NCBI GenBank assembly: GCA_034111085.1
Contig: JAWUXZ010000043.1
Location: forward strand, 1 to 61,691
DNA: 61,691 bases
Direction: 5' to 3'
DNA from: Dinoroseobacter sp034111085
GTDB taxonomy: Bacteria > Pseudomonadota > Alphaproteobacteria > Rhodobacterales > Rhodobacteraceae
Part shown: positions 1 through 7,476 of the stretch, piece by piece
How positions within the stretch are numbered: the stretch's first letter is position 1
Layout: the number at the start of each line of letters is the position of its first letter
Position numbers and translations under genes: made by a program
Notes under the pieces: model-generated
Told to the model about the DNA's origin: nothing
Databases searched by the model: none
What the model saw: only the letters and a program-made list of their open reading frames with translations

Positions 1-41
1 GCGGAGGTCGCGGAGGTCGCGGAGGTCGCGGAGGTCGCGGA
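1..41 (+). repeat. 9-bp tandem repeat coding for Ala-Glu-Val
   Basis: Four perfect copies of gcggaggtc fill 1-36, and a fifth copy starts before diverging at 42. The array continues upstream of the window, so its full length is unknown. It is in frame with the partial gene and would change length by whole codons through slippage. Confidence 0.9.
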
Positions 42-528
42 AACGATTCCCGAAGCGTCGGCAACCGTCCAGACCGATTATGACCTCAGCCCCGAAGAAA
101 GCGCCGAGCTGTCCGAGATCGTAGAGCAAATCCCGGATCCAACGCCTTTCGACGATGCCGTGCAGGCCCCGGTAGACCTGCCAGAGGCCCTTGATCCAGT
201 CATCAACCAATCACCTGAGCCTGAACCGTTACCCGAACCGAACCCGCCCAAGGACCAAAGCGCTGGCTTCAAAATGCCATTTCCGATGGAATTTCTGACG
301 CCGTCCGGCGCAGGCCCCGTTTCGCCATGGCCCGCGTCCAAAGCGGTATCTTTGCGCGACCACCAACACCCCGACGGGGGTCAGGCCGCGGCAGCAATGA
401 ACCCGGCCGAGATCATGGCACCGGCCACCCCAGAACGCGAAGCGCCGTCGAAAAACCGCCCGAAGGATGCCGCGCGGGCCAAGATTAAAGCGCTGCGCAG
501 ATTTCGCCCCGGCAAACGCAAGCTCTGA
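1..528 (+). CDS. acidic/proline-rich protein, 5' end outside window
   Basis: The frame is open from base 1 to the TGA at 526-528, so 175 C-terminal residues are visible and the start lies upstream. It begins with four Ala-Glu-Val units, then a Glu/Asp/Pro-rich stretch (many PEP-type pairs around residues 60-80) and ends in a basic tail rich in Arg and Lys (last 25 residues). An internal GTG at 160 gives a shorter ORF but has no special support. I do not recognise a family. The acidic middle and basic end suggest a disordered linker plus a nucleic-acid- or membrane-contacting tail, which is inference only. Confidence 0.6.
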   Translation, partial: AEVAEVAEVAEVAETIPEASATVQTDYDLSPEESAELSEIVEQIPDPTPFDDAVQAPVDLPEALDPVINQSPEPEPLPEPNPPKDQSAGFKMPFPMEFLTPSGAGPVSPWPASKAVSLRDHQHPDGGQAAAAMNPAEIMAPATPEREAPSKNRPKDAARAKIKALRRFRPGKRKL

Positions 529-544
529 CAAACGCAAGCTCTGA
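513..544 (+). repeat. 16-bp perfect tandem duplication across a stop codon
   Basis: caaacgcaagctctga occurs at 513-528 and again at 529-544. The first copy encodes the last residues and the TGA of the preceding gene; the second copy lies downstream as untranslated DNA. This is a recent-looking local duplication. Confidence 0.9.
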
Positions 545-548
545 ACGC

Positions 549-581
549 AACAGGGCGGACCCCGCATGGACCCGCCCTGTT
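549..581. terminator. hairpin terminator between convergent genes
   Basis: Arms aacagggcgg (549-558) and ccgccctgtt (572-581) pair perfectly over 10 bp with a 13-nt loop. It sits between the stop of the rightward gene (528) and the stop of the leftward gene (602), so it could serve both. There is no clear T run on either side, so intrinsic activity is uncertain. Confidence 0.6.
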
Positions 582-601
582 CAGCCTAATTCGATGACTG
601 C

Positions 602-820
602 TTAGAGGTAGCCGTAGCGCGCCGCCAGATTGCGGGTCGCTTGCTCGCGTGTCAGGCCCTTGCGGGACAGTTCGGCGTCGCTAACGGTGTTGAGCGCTTC
701 GAGATCTTGCGCGATGGAGCTGGCCTCATAGGCGCGCTGCATCACAGTCTCAAGCCAGCCAATAACGGTGGCACCGAAGCTTTGGACGGCGGGGAAAACG
801 AAAGAAGTGGCGGTGGCCAT
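602..820 (-). CDS. small DUF1127-like protein
   Basis: The 72-residue product has a hydrophobic N-terminal part (residues 5-25) followed by a helix and the C-terminal stretch DAELSRKGLTREQATRNLA. This resembles the short DUF1127/YjiS-type motif in which a 'L.D.ELa..GlsR.qi' segment is conserved. A GAGG box sits 7 nt before the ATG. DUF1127 proteins in alphaproteobacteria have been linked to stress, small-RNA and phosphate responses, but a role here cannot be told from sequence. It heads no clear operon; the next leftward gene ends 107 bp upstream. Confidence 0.6.
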   Translation of the reverse strand: MATATSFVFPAVQSFGATVIGWLETVMQRAYEASSIAQDLEALNTVSDAELSRKGLTREQATRNLAARYGYL

Positions 821-927
821 GGGGGAACCTCAATACTTGAATTTGCGTTGTTGAGGCGAGCATAACAAACGCGCAAATCCCCCTCTACGCCCAACCCCAC
901 ATTCCCGAAATGCGCTTAGTGCATGGG

Positions 928-1239
928 TTAGGCGCGTGGTCCGCAAGCACTCAAACGTTGGCGGTTCTCGGACGTGGTCTCGTCGAACGTCGCCACAGCG
1001 CGCCGCGCCGTTGCAACCGGGTCTCGCCCGCTGACCAAATCCTCAATCACCTCGCGACCAGCCTTTAGAAACGCATCCTGCTTTTCGGCCACCATGCGGT
1101 GGTTCTCGTCAGACGGCATGTTCCACAGCCCGGCCATGCCAAGCGTGCGCAGACCAATAACCGATTGCGCCTCCATCCCGAGCCGCGCGGTTTCAAAGCC
1201 AAGATGCAACAGGTCGAAGGGGGAGGAAGTGCGGGTCAT
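928..1239 (-). CDS. phasin-like small protein
   Basis: The product is 103 residues. The N-terminal half (FETARLGMEAQSVIGLRTLG, then MAGLWNM) is an amphipathic helix of the kind found in short Rhodobacteraceae proteins often labelled phasin-like or misleadingly 'antifreeze'. The C-terminal half is charged and helical. I chose the ATG at 1239 because GAGAG lies 7-12 nt before it; an upstream TTG at 1257 has no such signal. Such proteins may coat polyhydroxyalkanoate granules or bind membranes, but this is inference from similarity. It shares the AxxMEAQ/ME.Q helix pattern with the next leftward gene. Confidence 0.5.
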   Translation of the reverse strand: MTRTSSPFDLLHLGFETARLGMEAQSVIGLRTLGMAGLWNMPSDENHRMVAEKQDAFLKAGREVIEDLVSGRDPVATARRAVATFDETTSENRQRLSACGPRA

Positions 1240-1302
1240 AGAAGCTCTCTCAATCAAAACAAAGGGCCCGCGCGAGCGTGTCGCGCGGGCCGGGAATGGG
1301 TG

Positions 1303-2007
1303 CTATTCGGCGTCGTCAGAGGCCAGCGTTTCTGGCACAGGCGCGAGGGTGATCGACTTTTTGCGCGGGATCCGGCGACGAGGCGGCTTTGCCGGGTCCG
1401 CCGGTGCCTTGGCGACAGGCTTGGTGGTAACGGCAGCAGGTCGCGCGTCGGCGGCAATCGTTCGGGGTGCGGCCTTGGCAACGCGTTTCGCGGCGGCGGC
1501 CTTCACAGCAACGGCTTTTGGTGCCGCAGGCTTCGCAGCAACTGCCTTCGGGGCGACTGGTTTCGCAGCAACTGCCTTCGGTGCCGCAGGCTTCGCAGCA
1601 ACTGCCTTCGGTGCCACCGGCTTCGCAGCAACTGCCTTCGGTGCCGCGGGCTTCGCAACAACGGCCTTCGGGGCCACTGGCTTCGCAGCAACGGCCTTCG
1701 GGGCCACTGGCTTCGCAACAACCGCCTTCGGGGCCGCTGGCTTCGCAGGGGCTTTCGCCTTTGCGGCGGGCTTGAGTGCAGCCTTTGTGGCAGGCTTCAA
1801 CTGCGTCACCGTTGCCGACTTCACGGCCACGGGCTTTCCGGTTTCACCGTGCAGCGTCGTCGCGGCTTTCGCCGGTACTGCCACAGCTGGATAGACGCCC
1901 GTGAAGCGTAGCACCTTGCTGGCCAATTCGATCTGCATCTCGACCGACGCGCGCCAGAGCGACACGCCCGACAGCCACATCTCGATGGGAGTTTTAGGGG
2001 TAAGCAT
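1303..2007 (-). CDS. Ala/Lys/Pro-repeat protein with phasin-like N-terminus
   Basis: The 234-residue product starts with a short helix (WLSGVSLWRASVEMQIELAS, residues 11-30) resembling the phasin-like helix of the gene downstream of it. The rest is a histone-H1-like tail rich in Ala, Lys and Pro. The tail contains eight decapeptide units of the form APKAVAAKPV at about residues 90-168. A basic C-terminal region follows (RRRIPRKK) and ends with acidic residues. GGAG lies before the ATG. Similar tails bind DNA or RNA (AlgP, PhaF-type phasins). A PhaF-like role linking granules to nucleoid is a plausible inference, not shown. The repeat makes the ORF prone to in-frame length changes. Confidence 0.55.
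   Translation of the reverse strand: MLTPKTPIEMWLSGVSLWRASVEMQIELASKVLRFTGVYPAVAVPAKAATTLHGETGKPVAVKSATVTQLKPATKAALKPAAKAKAPAKPAAPKAVVAKPVAPKAVAAKPVAPKAVVAKPAAPKAVAAKPVAPKAVAAKPAAPKAVAAKPVAPKAVAAKPAAPKAVAVKAAAAKRVAKAAPRTIAADARPAAVTTKPVAKAPADPAKPPRRRIPRKKSITLAPVPETLASDDAE
1503..1741 (-). repeat. 30-bp coding tandem repeat (about eight units)
   Basis: On the minus strand the units encode A-P-K-A-V-(V/A)-A-K-P-(V/A). Copies differ at few positions, mostly synonymous changes or Ala/Val swaps, which suggests recent expansion. This stretch also creates long spurious ORFs in the other frames. Confidence 0.85.
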
Positions 2008-2048
2008 CAGAGGTCTCCAAACAGGGTAGAGGAGGATCAGGATAGCGC

Positions 2049-2327
2049 TTAAACGCCGGAACTCTTGCTGCGCAGCGCCTCAAAAGTACGCTTGCCAAAC
2101 AGGCCTGCAACACCACCGAGTGCTAGGCCCAAGGCCGAGCCGCCCCCACCGAGCGCAGCCAAGATCGACGCGAGCACCAGCATGATGGCAAAGGAGAAGG
2201 CGCGAAACTCGTTCTCGGCGATCTTCAATTCGTCCAGCATCAGGCTTTCTAGCGCTGTTTTGATATAAGGTTCGGCCATGGGGGTGGCGAGGCCAGCAAT
2301 CACGGCGACGACAAAGGTAAATATCAT
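2049..2327 (-). CDS. small inner-membrane protein, unknown
   Basis: The product is 92 residues with two hydrophobic segments: residues 1-15 (IFTFVVAVIAGLA) and about 45-78 (a long Ala/Leu/Gly-rich stretch). A charged amphipathic loop (LMLDELKIAENEFRAF) lies between them. I chose the ATG at 2327 because GGAGG lies 7 nt upstream; the GTG at 2333 is too close to that box. No family is recognised. It is divergent from pyrC, with about 200 bp between the two starts. Confidence 0.6.
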   Translation of the reverse strand: MIFTFVVAVIAGLATPMAEPYIKTALESLMLDELKIAENEFRAFSFAIMLVLASILAALGGGGSALGLALGGVAGLFGKRTFEALRSKSSGV

Positions 2328-2385
2328 ATCCACGCCTCCGGGCGCATTTGAGGCCCGGGCAGATCACGACAAGGTGTAATCAGCA

Positions 2386-2402
2386 CCCCAGACAATTTGG
2401 GG
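2386..2402. other. small inverted repeat upstream of pyrC
   Basis: cccca (2386-2390) and tgggg (2398-2402) pair around a 7-nt loop in the 201-bp divergent region between the small membrane protein and pyrC. It could be an operator or leader hairpin; nothing in the sequence decides. Confidence 0.35.
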
Positions 2403-2528
2403 AAATTCGGGCAGTTTCTGCGGTGCAGCATTACCAAAATCGTGATAAATTGCAAGGCCTGCGGCAATGGCTTCCCAAAGGGGGCGGTTCTGCGGTATTC
2501 CCCGAGCGCTCTGCCGAAGGAAAACGCC

Positions 2529-3566
2529 ATGACACGCCTGACCCTGCGCCGCCCAGATGACTGGCACCTGCACCTGCGCGATGGCGCGATGCTGAAAGCG
2601 GTTCTGCCCGAAACCGCCCGCGATTTTGCCCGCGCGATCATCATGCCTAATCTGGTCCCGCCAGTGGTTACGGGCGCGGATGCTGTGGCCTACCGCACGC
2701 GCATTATGGACGTGTTGCCCGAAGGCGCAGACTTCACCCCGTTGATGACCCTCTATTTGACCGAGCAGACAGATCCAGACGATGTGGCCCTCGCCTATGC
2801 AGCCGGTCTGATCACCGCAATCAAGCTCTATCCCGCTGGTGCGACGACGAATTCTTCCTCAGGCGTGCGTGATTTTGACAAGGTTCGCCCAGTGCTTGAG
2901 AAGATGGCCGAGATCGGTTTGCCTTTATGTGTGCACGGCGAAGTCACGACCCCAGAGATCGATATCTTTGATCGGGAGGCCGTGTTTATCGAGACCGTTC
3001 TTGATCCGATCCGCCGCGCCACACCCGGCTTAAAGGTCACGCTGGAGCACGTCACAACCTCTGATGCAGTCGACTATGTGATGGGCGCACAAGGCGAGAT
3101 AGCTGCCACAATCACCACGCACCATCTGATGATCAACCGCAACCATCTGCTCGTCGGTGGCATCCGCCCCCACTATTACTGCCTGCCCATTGCCAAGCGC
3201 GAAAGCCACCGCCAAGCGCTGGTCAACGCCGCGACCTCTGGGCATCAGCGCTTTTTTCTTGGCACCGACTCAGCCCCGCATACCGATCCCAACAAGCTAA
3301 GTTCGTGCGGCTGTGCGGGCGTGTTTTCGGCAACCAATACGATGGCCTGCCTCGCGCATGTGTTTGAAGGCGCAGGCGCGCTGGATAAGTTGGAAGCATT
3401 CGCGTCGCTCAACGGTCCGGCCCATTACGGCCTCCCGGTCAACGAGGCCACCATCACGCTTGAGAAGCACGACGCCCCGACCCCGTTCCCAGACAAAATC
3501 GCGACCGGCGAAGGCCCTGTGACCCTATTTGATCCGGGCCATCCGCTGCTCTGGCGCGTTGCCTAA
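2529..3566 (+). CDS. pyrC: dihydroorotase
   Basis: Catalyses cyclisation of N-carbamoyl-aspartate to dihydroorotate in cytosolic pyrimidine synthesis. The 345-residue product has the normal length for the short PyrC family. The metal-binding HLH motif is at residues 13-15 (DWHLHLRDG), the carboxylated Lys at about residue 99 (ITAIKLYPAG), and later metal ligands appear in CVHGEV and EHVTT. The ATG at 2529 is preceded by AAGGA and starts the conserved MTRLTLRRPDDWHLH. An in-frame start at 2397 would add 44 unrelated residues and is rejected. The next gene, pyrE, follows by 44 bp and acts two steps later. Confidence 0.96.
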   Translation: MTRLTLRRPDDWHLHLRDGAMLKAVLPETARDFARAIIMPNLVPPVVTGADAVAYRTRIMDVLPEGADFTPLMTLYLTEQTDPDDVALAYAAGLITAIKLYPAGATTNSSSGVRDFDKVRPVLEKMAEIGLPLCVHGEVTTPEIDIFDREAVFIETVLDPIRRATPGLKVTLEHVTTSDAVDYVMGAQGEIAATITTHHLMINRNHLLVGGIRPHYYCLPIAKRESHRQALVNAATSGHQRFFLGTDSAPHTDPNKLSSCGCAGVFSATNTMACLAHVFEGAGALDKLEAFASLNGPAHYGLPVNEATITLEKHDAPTPFPDKIATGEGPVTLFDPGHPLLWRVA

Positions 3567-3570
3567 ATCT

Positions 3571-3604
3571 CTTTCCTTTCCAAAATATCCTCGCCGAAGG
3601 CCCC
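3571..3604 (+). repeat. intergenic REP-like element, copy 1
   Basis: The spacer between pyrC and pyrE contains ctttcctttcc aaaatatcc tcgccgaaggc. A close relative is at 60766-60796, also between two genes of one operon. Such short GC-flanked elements recur in Rhodobacteraceae intergenic spacers. Its gaagg may double as the ribosome-binding site region for pyrE. Confidence 0.5.
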
Positions 3605-3610
3605 TGTTCC

Positions 3611-4291
3611 ATGATCCCCACCAGCTTTCTCGACCAAGCTACTATTGCCCGCCTCAGCGCCGAGGCGCTTTGGGACATCGGCGCGGTCCATTTCCGCCCT
3701 GACGATCCGTTCATCCACACCTCCGGCCTACCCGCCCCCACTTATGTGGATTGCCGCAAGCCGATCTCGTATCCGCGTATCCGCTCAATGTTGATGGACT
3801 TTCTGACCTGCACAGTGATGCGCAACGCCGGGGCCGAGGCCTTTGACAATATCGCAGGCGGCGAGACGGCGGGCATTCCCTATGCGGCGCTGGTGGCCGA
3901 ACGGATGGGCCTGCCGATGACCTATATCCGCAAGAAGCCAAAAGGGCACGGACGCGGTGCGCGCATTGAAGGCGCAATGACCGAGGGGCAGCGCGTCCTG
4001 TTGGTCGAGGACTTAACGACCGATGGGGGCTCTAAGCTGTCGTTTGTCGATGCGGTGCGCGAAACTGGAGCGACCTGCGCCCATACGGCGGTGATTTTCT
4101 ACTACGACATTTATCCTGAGACAAAGCAGACCCTCGGCGATCACGGCGTCACCTTGCACCACCTATGCACGTGGTATGACGTGCTGAAAGTGGCCGAAGA
4201 CCGCGCGCTTTATGCCCCTGCACAACTGGCCGAGGTCAAAGCCTTCCTCGACGATCCGCGCGGATGGCAGGCTGCAAACGCTAAGACCTGA
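3611..4291 (+). CDS. pyrE: orotate phosphoribosyltransferase
   Basis: Joins orotate to PRPP to give OMP, the fifth step of UMP synthesis; cytosolic dimer. The 226-residue product carries the type I phosphoribosyltransferase PRPP loop VLLVEDLTTDGGSK at about residues 128-141, the TYIRKKPKGHG loop just before it, and an N-terminal hood typical of alphaproteobacterial PyrE. It lies 44 bp downstream of pyrC on the same strand, so the two are probably co-transcribed. The start ATG is the first in frame after the REP-like spacer element. Confidence 0.96.
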   Translation: MIPTSFLDQATIARLSAEALWDIGAVHFRPDDPFIHTSGLPAPTYVDCRKPISYPRIRSMLMDFLTCTVMRNAGAEAFDNIAGGETAGIPYAALVAERMGLPMTYIRKKPKGHGRGARIEGAMTEGQRVLLVEDLTTDGGSKLSFVDAVRETGATCAHTAVIFYYDIYPETKQTLGDHGVTLHHLCTWYDVLKVAEDRALYAPAQLAEVKAFLDDPRGWQAANAKT

Positions 4292-4374
4292 GCGCTAAGT
4301 GACAGCGATTCTGTGGGCAGTTTCGCGTCTGCGCCACGTATTGCGCGCGTATACCAGTTCGCCACAAGCCCTTG

Positions 4375-4398
4375 GGGCACATGTTGACGCGTGTGCCC
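4375..4398. other. hairpin downstream of pyrE
   Basis: gggcacatg (4375-4383) pairs with cgtgtgccc (4390-4398), with one G-T pair, around a 6-nt loop. No T run follows, so it is either a weak terminator for pyrE or part of the dnaB upstream region. Confidence 0.4.
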
Positions 4399-4459
4399 TG
4401 TCTAAGACAACATATAGCTGAAAATCGCTGAAAATTGGTCACATTCTATTCACAGGATA

Positions 4460-4475
4460 TCCCGATTGATCGGGA
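4460..4475. promoter_or_regulatory. palindrome upstream of dnaB
   Basis: tcccgat and atcggga form a perfect inverted repeat separated by only 2 nt, 46 bp before the dnaB ATG. The short spacer favours a protein-binding operator rather than an RNA hairpin. No binding protein can be assigned. Confidence 0.4.
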
Positions 4476-4520
4476 GCCCGCCTTGACCGATACCCATCCC
4501 TCTAGGGGTAAGGGACCAAC

Positions 4521-6041
4521 ATGAACGAGATCGCACCGATCCGCACAAACGTGCCGCAAGCCGGGTCAAATCCAGCGCCAGAGGCCACCGTACAAAAGCG
4601 CCCGCATAACATCGAGGCCGAGCAGCAACTCCTCGGCGCGGTCCTGACCAACAACGATGTCTACGACCGCATCGCCCCCATTCTGCGCGCCAAGCATTTC
4701 TATGACCCCGTACACCGCCGTATTTATGAGGTGGCCGAGCAACGCATCCAACGCAACGCGCTGGCCTCGCCCGTCACGCTAAAACCGCTTCTGGAGGATG
4801 ATCCGGGTCTCGCGGAACTCGGCGGGCCTGCCTATCTCGTGCGCCTTGCCGCCAACGCGATCTCTAGCTACGCCGCGCGCGATTTTGCCCAAATGGTGCA
4901 TGATCTGGCCGTGCGACGTGACCTGATTGATCTGGGGGGCGAATTGGTCGAACGCGCAGCATCTGCCGAGGAAGCCGACAAGCCCGACGAATTGATTATC
5001 GCCACCGAACAGCAGCTTTATCAGATCGCCGAGACCGGACAGGCCGAGAAGGGTTTTCAAAGTTTTCTGACAGCCGTGACAGACGCTGTGCAAATGGCCA
5101 ACGCCGCCTATCAGCGCGATGGCGGGCTTGCGGGTATCTCTACCGGCCTGACGGACATGGACAAAAAGCTGGGCGGTCTGCACAAATCTGACCTTCTGAT
5201 CATCGCAGGGCGTCCTTCCATGGGCAAAACCTCGCTGGCCACAAACATCGCCTTCAACATCGCCAAAGCCTATAAGCGTGGCAAACTGCGCGACGGCTCT
5301 TTGGGCGCAGTCGATGGCGGCGTCGTCGGGTTTTTCTCGCTGGAGATGAGCGCTGAGCAGCTCGCCGCTCGTGTCCTATCGGAAGCTTCAGAAGTCCCGT
5401 CCGAGCAGATCCGCCGCGGCGACATGACGGAAGTGGAATTCCGCCGCTTCGTTGAGGCTGCCAAAGACCTGGAAGCCTGCCCGCTGTTCATCGACGACAC
5501 CCCCGCCCTGCCAATCAGCCAGCTAGCCGCACGGGCGCGCAGATTGAAGCGCGAAAAAGGCCTCGACGTTATAATCATCGACTACTTGCAGCTTGTGCGG
5601 CCCGCCACCGCCAAAGACAGCCGCGTCAACGAGGTCTCGGAGATCACCCAAGGCCTGAAGGCGATTGCCAAGGAACTCGACATTCCGGTGATCGCGCTGT
5701 CGCAGCTGTCGCGTGAGGTGGAGAACCGCGAAGACAAGCGCCCGCAGCTTTCGGACCTGCGCGAATCCGGCTCAATTGAGCAGGACGCCGATGTCGTGAT
5801 GTTCGTGTACCGCGAGGAATACTATGTGGAGCGCGAGAAGCCCGGCGAAGATCAGCTCGATAAAATGGCCGAGTGGCAAGAGCGCATGGCGCGGCTGCAC
5901 GGCAAGGCCGAGATCGTGATTGGCAAGCAACGTCACGGCCCGATTGGGACGATTGAGCTAAGCTTCGAAGGTCAGTTCACGCGGTTCGGGAACTTGGCGA
6001 AGGAGTGGCAAAACGGCGGGAATGATAGGGACGATTATTGA
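4521..6041 (+). CDS. dnaB: replicative DNA helicase DnaB
   Basis: Hexameric 5'-3' helicase that unwinds DNA at the replication fork with primase. The product is 506 residues. The N-terminal DnaB domain is at about residues 25-130 (PHNIEAEQQLLGAVL). The RecA-like ATPase domain from about 200 has Walker A GRPSMGKTSLA near 230, Walker B IIIDYLQLVRP near 350 and a C-terminal KQRHGPIGT segment near 460. No intein is present. The alphaproteobacterial insertion between Walker A and FFSLEMS (Lys/Gly-rich, about residues 250-272) is seen. It follows pyrE with a 229-bp gap holding a hairpin and a palindrome, so it probably has its own promoter. Confidence 0.97.
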   Translation: MNEIAPIRTNVPQAGSNPAPEATVQKRPHNIEAEQQLLGAVLTNNDVYDRIAPILRAKHFYDPVHRRIYEVAEQRIQRNALASPVTLKPLLEDDPGLAELGGPAYLVRLAANAISSYAARDFAQMVHDLAVRRDLIDLGGELVERAASAEEADKPDELIIATEQQLYQIAETGQAEKGFQSFLTAVTDAVQMANAAYQRDGGLAGISTGLTDMDKKLGGLHKSDLLIIAGRPSMGKTSLATNIAFNIAKAYKRGKLRDGSLGAVDGGVVGFFSLEMSAEQLAARVLSEASEVPSEQIRRGDMTEVEFRRFVEAAKDLEACPLFIDDTPALPISQLAARARRLKREKGLDVIIIDYLQLVRPATAKDSRVNEVSEITQGLKAIAKELDIPVIALSQLSREVENREDKRPQLSDLRESGSIEQDADVVMFVYREEYYVEREKPGEDQLDKMAEWQERMARLHGKAEIVIGKQRHGPIGTIELSFEGQFTRFGNLAKEWQNGGNDRDDY

Positions 6042-6065
6042 GCGCGTTTGCATTAGGCTGAGCAG

Positions 6066-7136
6066 ATGATCACCCGCCGCCACACCCTTCTCACCGGAGC
6101 CGCCGCCATGGCCCTCGCCCCTCGTACCGGCCTCGCCGCCTTGCCTTCGGGCTACGTCGTCCCCCCGGAAGAAGCCCCGCACCAACGCACCTTTATGCAG
6201 TGGCCCGTTAATCGCGAGGTGCACCCGGACCCGGTTTTTCTGGACATGGTCCAAGACACGATTGCCGAAATCGCCAACACCATTGCTGCGTTCGAGCCTG
6301 TCACGATGCTCGCCCACCCTGCCGACCATGCCCGTGCGCGGAGCAAGCTGACGGCGGGTGTCGAGCTCTGGGACATCCCCACCGAAGATCTATGGTGCCG
6401 CGATGCTGGCCCGTTGTTTGCAATTGACGGTAAGGGCGGAATCGCAATCTCGCACCTCAACTTCAACGGCTGGGGGCGCAAGCAAGTCCACGGGCGCGAC
6501 AGCCAGATCGCCGCACGCGTGGCCGAACGGCTTGGCCTGCCGCTTATAGGTAGCGGCTTGCACGGCGAGGCGGGCGGGGCGGAACAAGATGGCCACGGCC
6601 TGCTGATCGCCCATGAAAGCAGTTGGGTGATCGAGAACCGCAATCCGGGGCTGAGGCGCGATGAGGTGGAGAAGCGCCTGCTGAGCGCTTACGGCGCGAA
6701 CCGAATAATCTGGGCACCGGGCGTCTGGGATCAGGACATCACCGACTATCACATCGACAGCCTCGCGCGCTTCACCGGGCCGGGTCGCGTGCTGATGCAA
6801 CTGCCCGATGACCCCGACCCGAGCGATGATTTTCATATGGCAGCGCTTGAGACCCACGACATCCTAGAGGCCGCCGGAATGCAGATCGAAGTGATCCCCG
6901 AGCCAGTCGAGCGCCGCGTCGAGGCGGAGGATTTCGTTGCCGCATACGTCAATTACTACGTGTGCAACGGGGCGGTAATTTCCGCACAGTTCGGGGACCG
7001 TGAGGCCGACGCGATTGCGCTCGAGGCCCTCCGGCGCGCCTATCCGGGGCGCGAAATGGTGACGCTGAACGCCGATACGCTGGGCGAGATGGGCGGCGGG
7101 ATACACTGCGCGACGCAGCAGATGCCGAGGGTGTAA
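6066..7136 (+). CDS. agmatine deiminase family protein with Tat-like signal
   Basis: Member of the porphyromonas-type peptidyl-arginine deiminase/agmatine deiminase family, which hydrolyses a guanidino group to citrulline or N-carbamoylputrescine plus ammonia. The 356-residue product has the catalytic GGGIHCATQQMP at the C-terminus, WCRDAGPLFA near residue 110, FNGWG, and DYHIDSLARF near 225. The N-terminus TRRHTLLTGAAAMALA looks like a twin-arginine signal, so a periplasmic location is likely, unlike classical cytosolic AguA. Differences from AguA (Tyr in DYHID, AGGAEQDG in place of EGGs..vDG) leave the substrate open. A decayed gene follows at once. Confidence 0.8.
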   Translation: MITRRHTLLTGAAAMALAPRTGLAALPSGYVVPPEEAPHQRTFMQWPVNREVHPDPVFLDMVQDTIAEIANTIAAFEPVTMLAHPADHARARSKLTAGVELWDIPTEDLWCRDAGPLFAIDGKGGIAISHLNFNGWGRKQVHGRDSQIAARVAERLGLPLIGSGLHGEAGGAEQDGHGLLIAHESSWVIENRNPGLRRDEVEKRLLSAYGANRIIWAPGVWDQDITDYHIDSLARFTGPGRVLMQLPDDPDPSDDFHMAALETHDILEAAGMQIEVIPEPVERRVEAEDFVAAYVNYYVCNGAVISAQFGDREADAIALEALRRAYPGREMVTLNADTLGEMGGGIHCATQQMPRV

Positions 7137-7146
7137 GGGTAAAGCT

Positions 7147-7416
7147 AATAAGACAGGGCGTTTGGGCGGGCGCTTGCGGCTGCTGAATGGCGGAAGTGAC
7201 CTTGAGGACTACTTCACGGAAGTGGGGCCCAAGGGCGGCACCATGCTGGTGTTCAAGCGCGCCGACAACTCTTGGCACGGGCACCACCCCTACGAGGGGC
7301 CACGCCGCGCGATCCAGATCAACTGGCTGACCGACGAGGCGGCTTTACGGCGCGAAGAAGGGCGGCGGGGGCTCTTGACGAAGGTAAAGGGGATACTGAG
7401 GGGGACTGCGGCGTAA
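7147..7416 (+). pseudogene. 3' remnant of a 2OG-Fe(II) oxygenase gene
   Basis: The frame (from about 7147 to the TAA at 7414-7416) encodes NKTGRLGGRLRLLNG, DLEDYFTEV, a GTMLVFKR-like strand, SWHGHHPYEGPRRAIQINWL and a short tail. This matches the C-terminal half of the double-stranded beta-helix of prolyl-4-hydroxylase-like 2OG-Fe(II) oxygenases. The distal metal His (WHGH) and the 2-oxoglutarate-binding Arg (GPRRAIQ) remain. The proximal HxD and all of the N-terminal half are absent, and agmatine deiminase coding sequence ends 10 bp upstream. A TTG at 7162 could start an 84-residue product, but without HxD it could not bind iron normally. A deletion joining the two genes is the simplest explanation. 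Confidence 0.7.
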
Positions 7417-7476
7417 ACACGAGCAATCTGAGCGCCTTTCTCTTGACCGCGCCGCGCGCAACCGAGAAACCGGGGT

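Noticed and set aside
974..1894. Long rightward frame with many Ala/Phe/Gly repeats
   Set aside because: It is the mirror of the Ala/Lys/Pro repeat gene on the other strand; the repeat keeps several frames open.
2397..2528. Upstream extension of pyrC
   Set aside because: It would add 44 residues not seen in dihydroorotases and lacks a good ribosome-binding site; ATG 2529 fits both.
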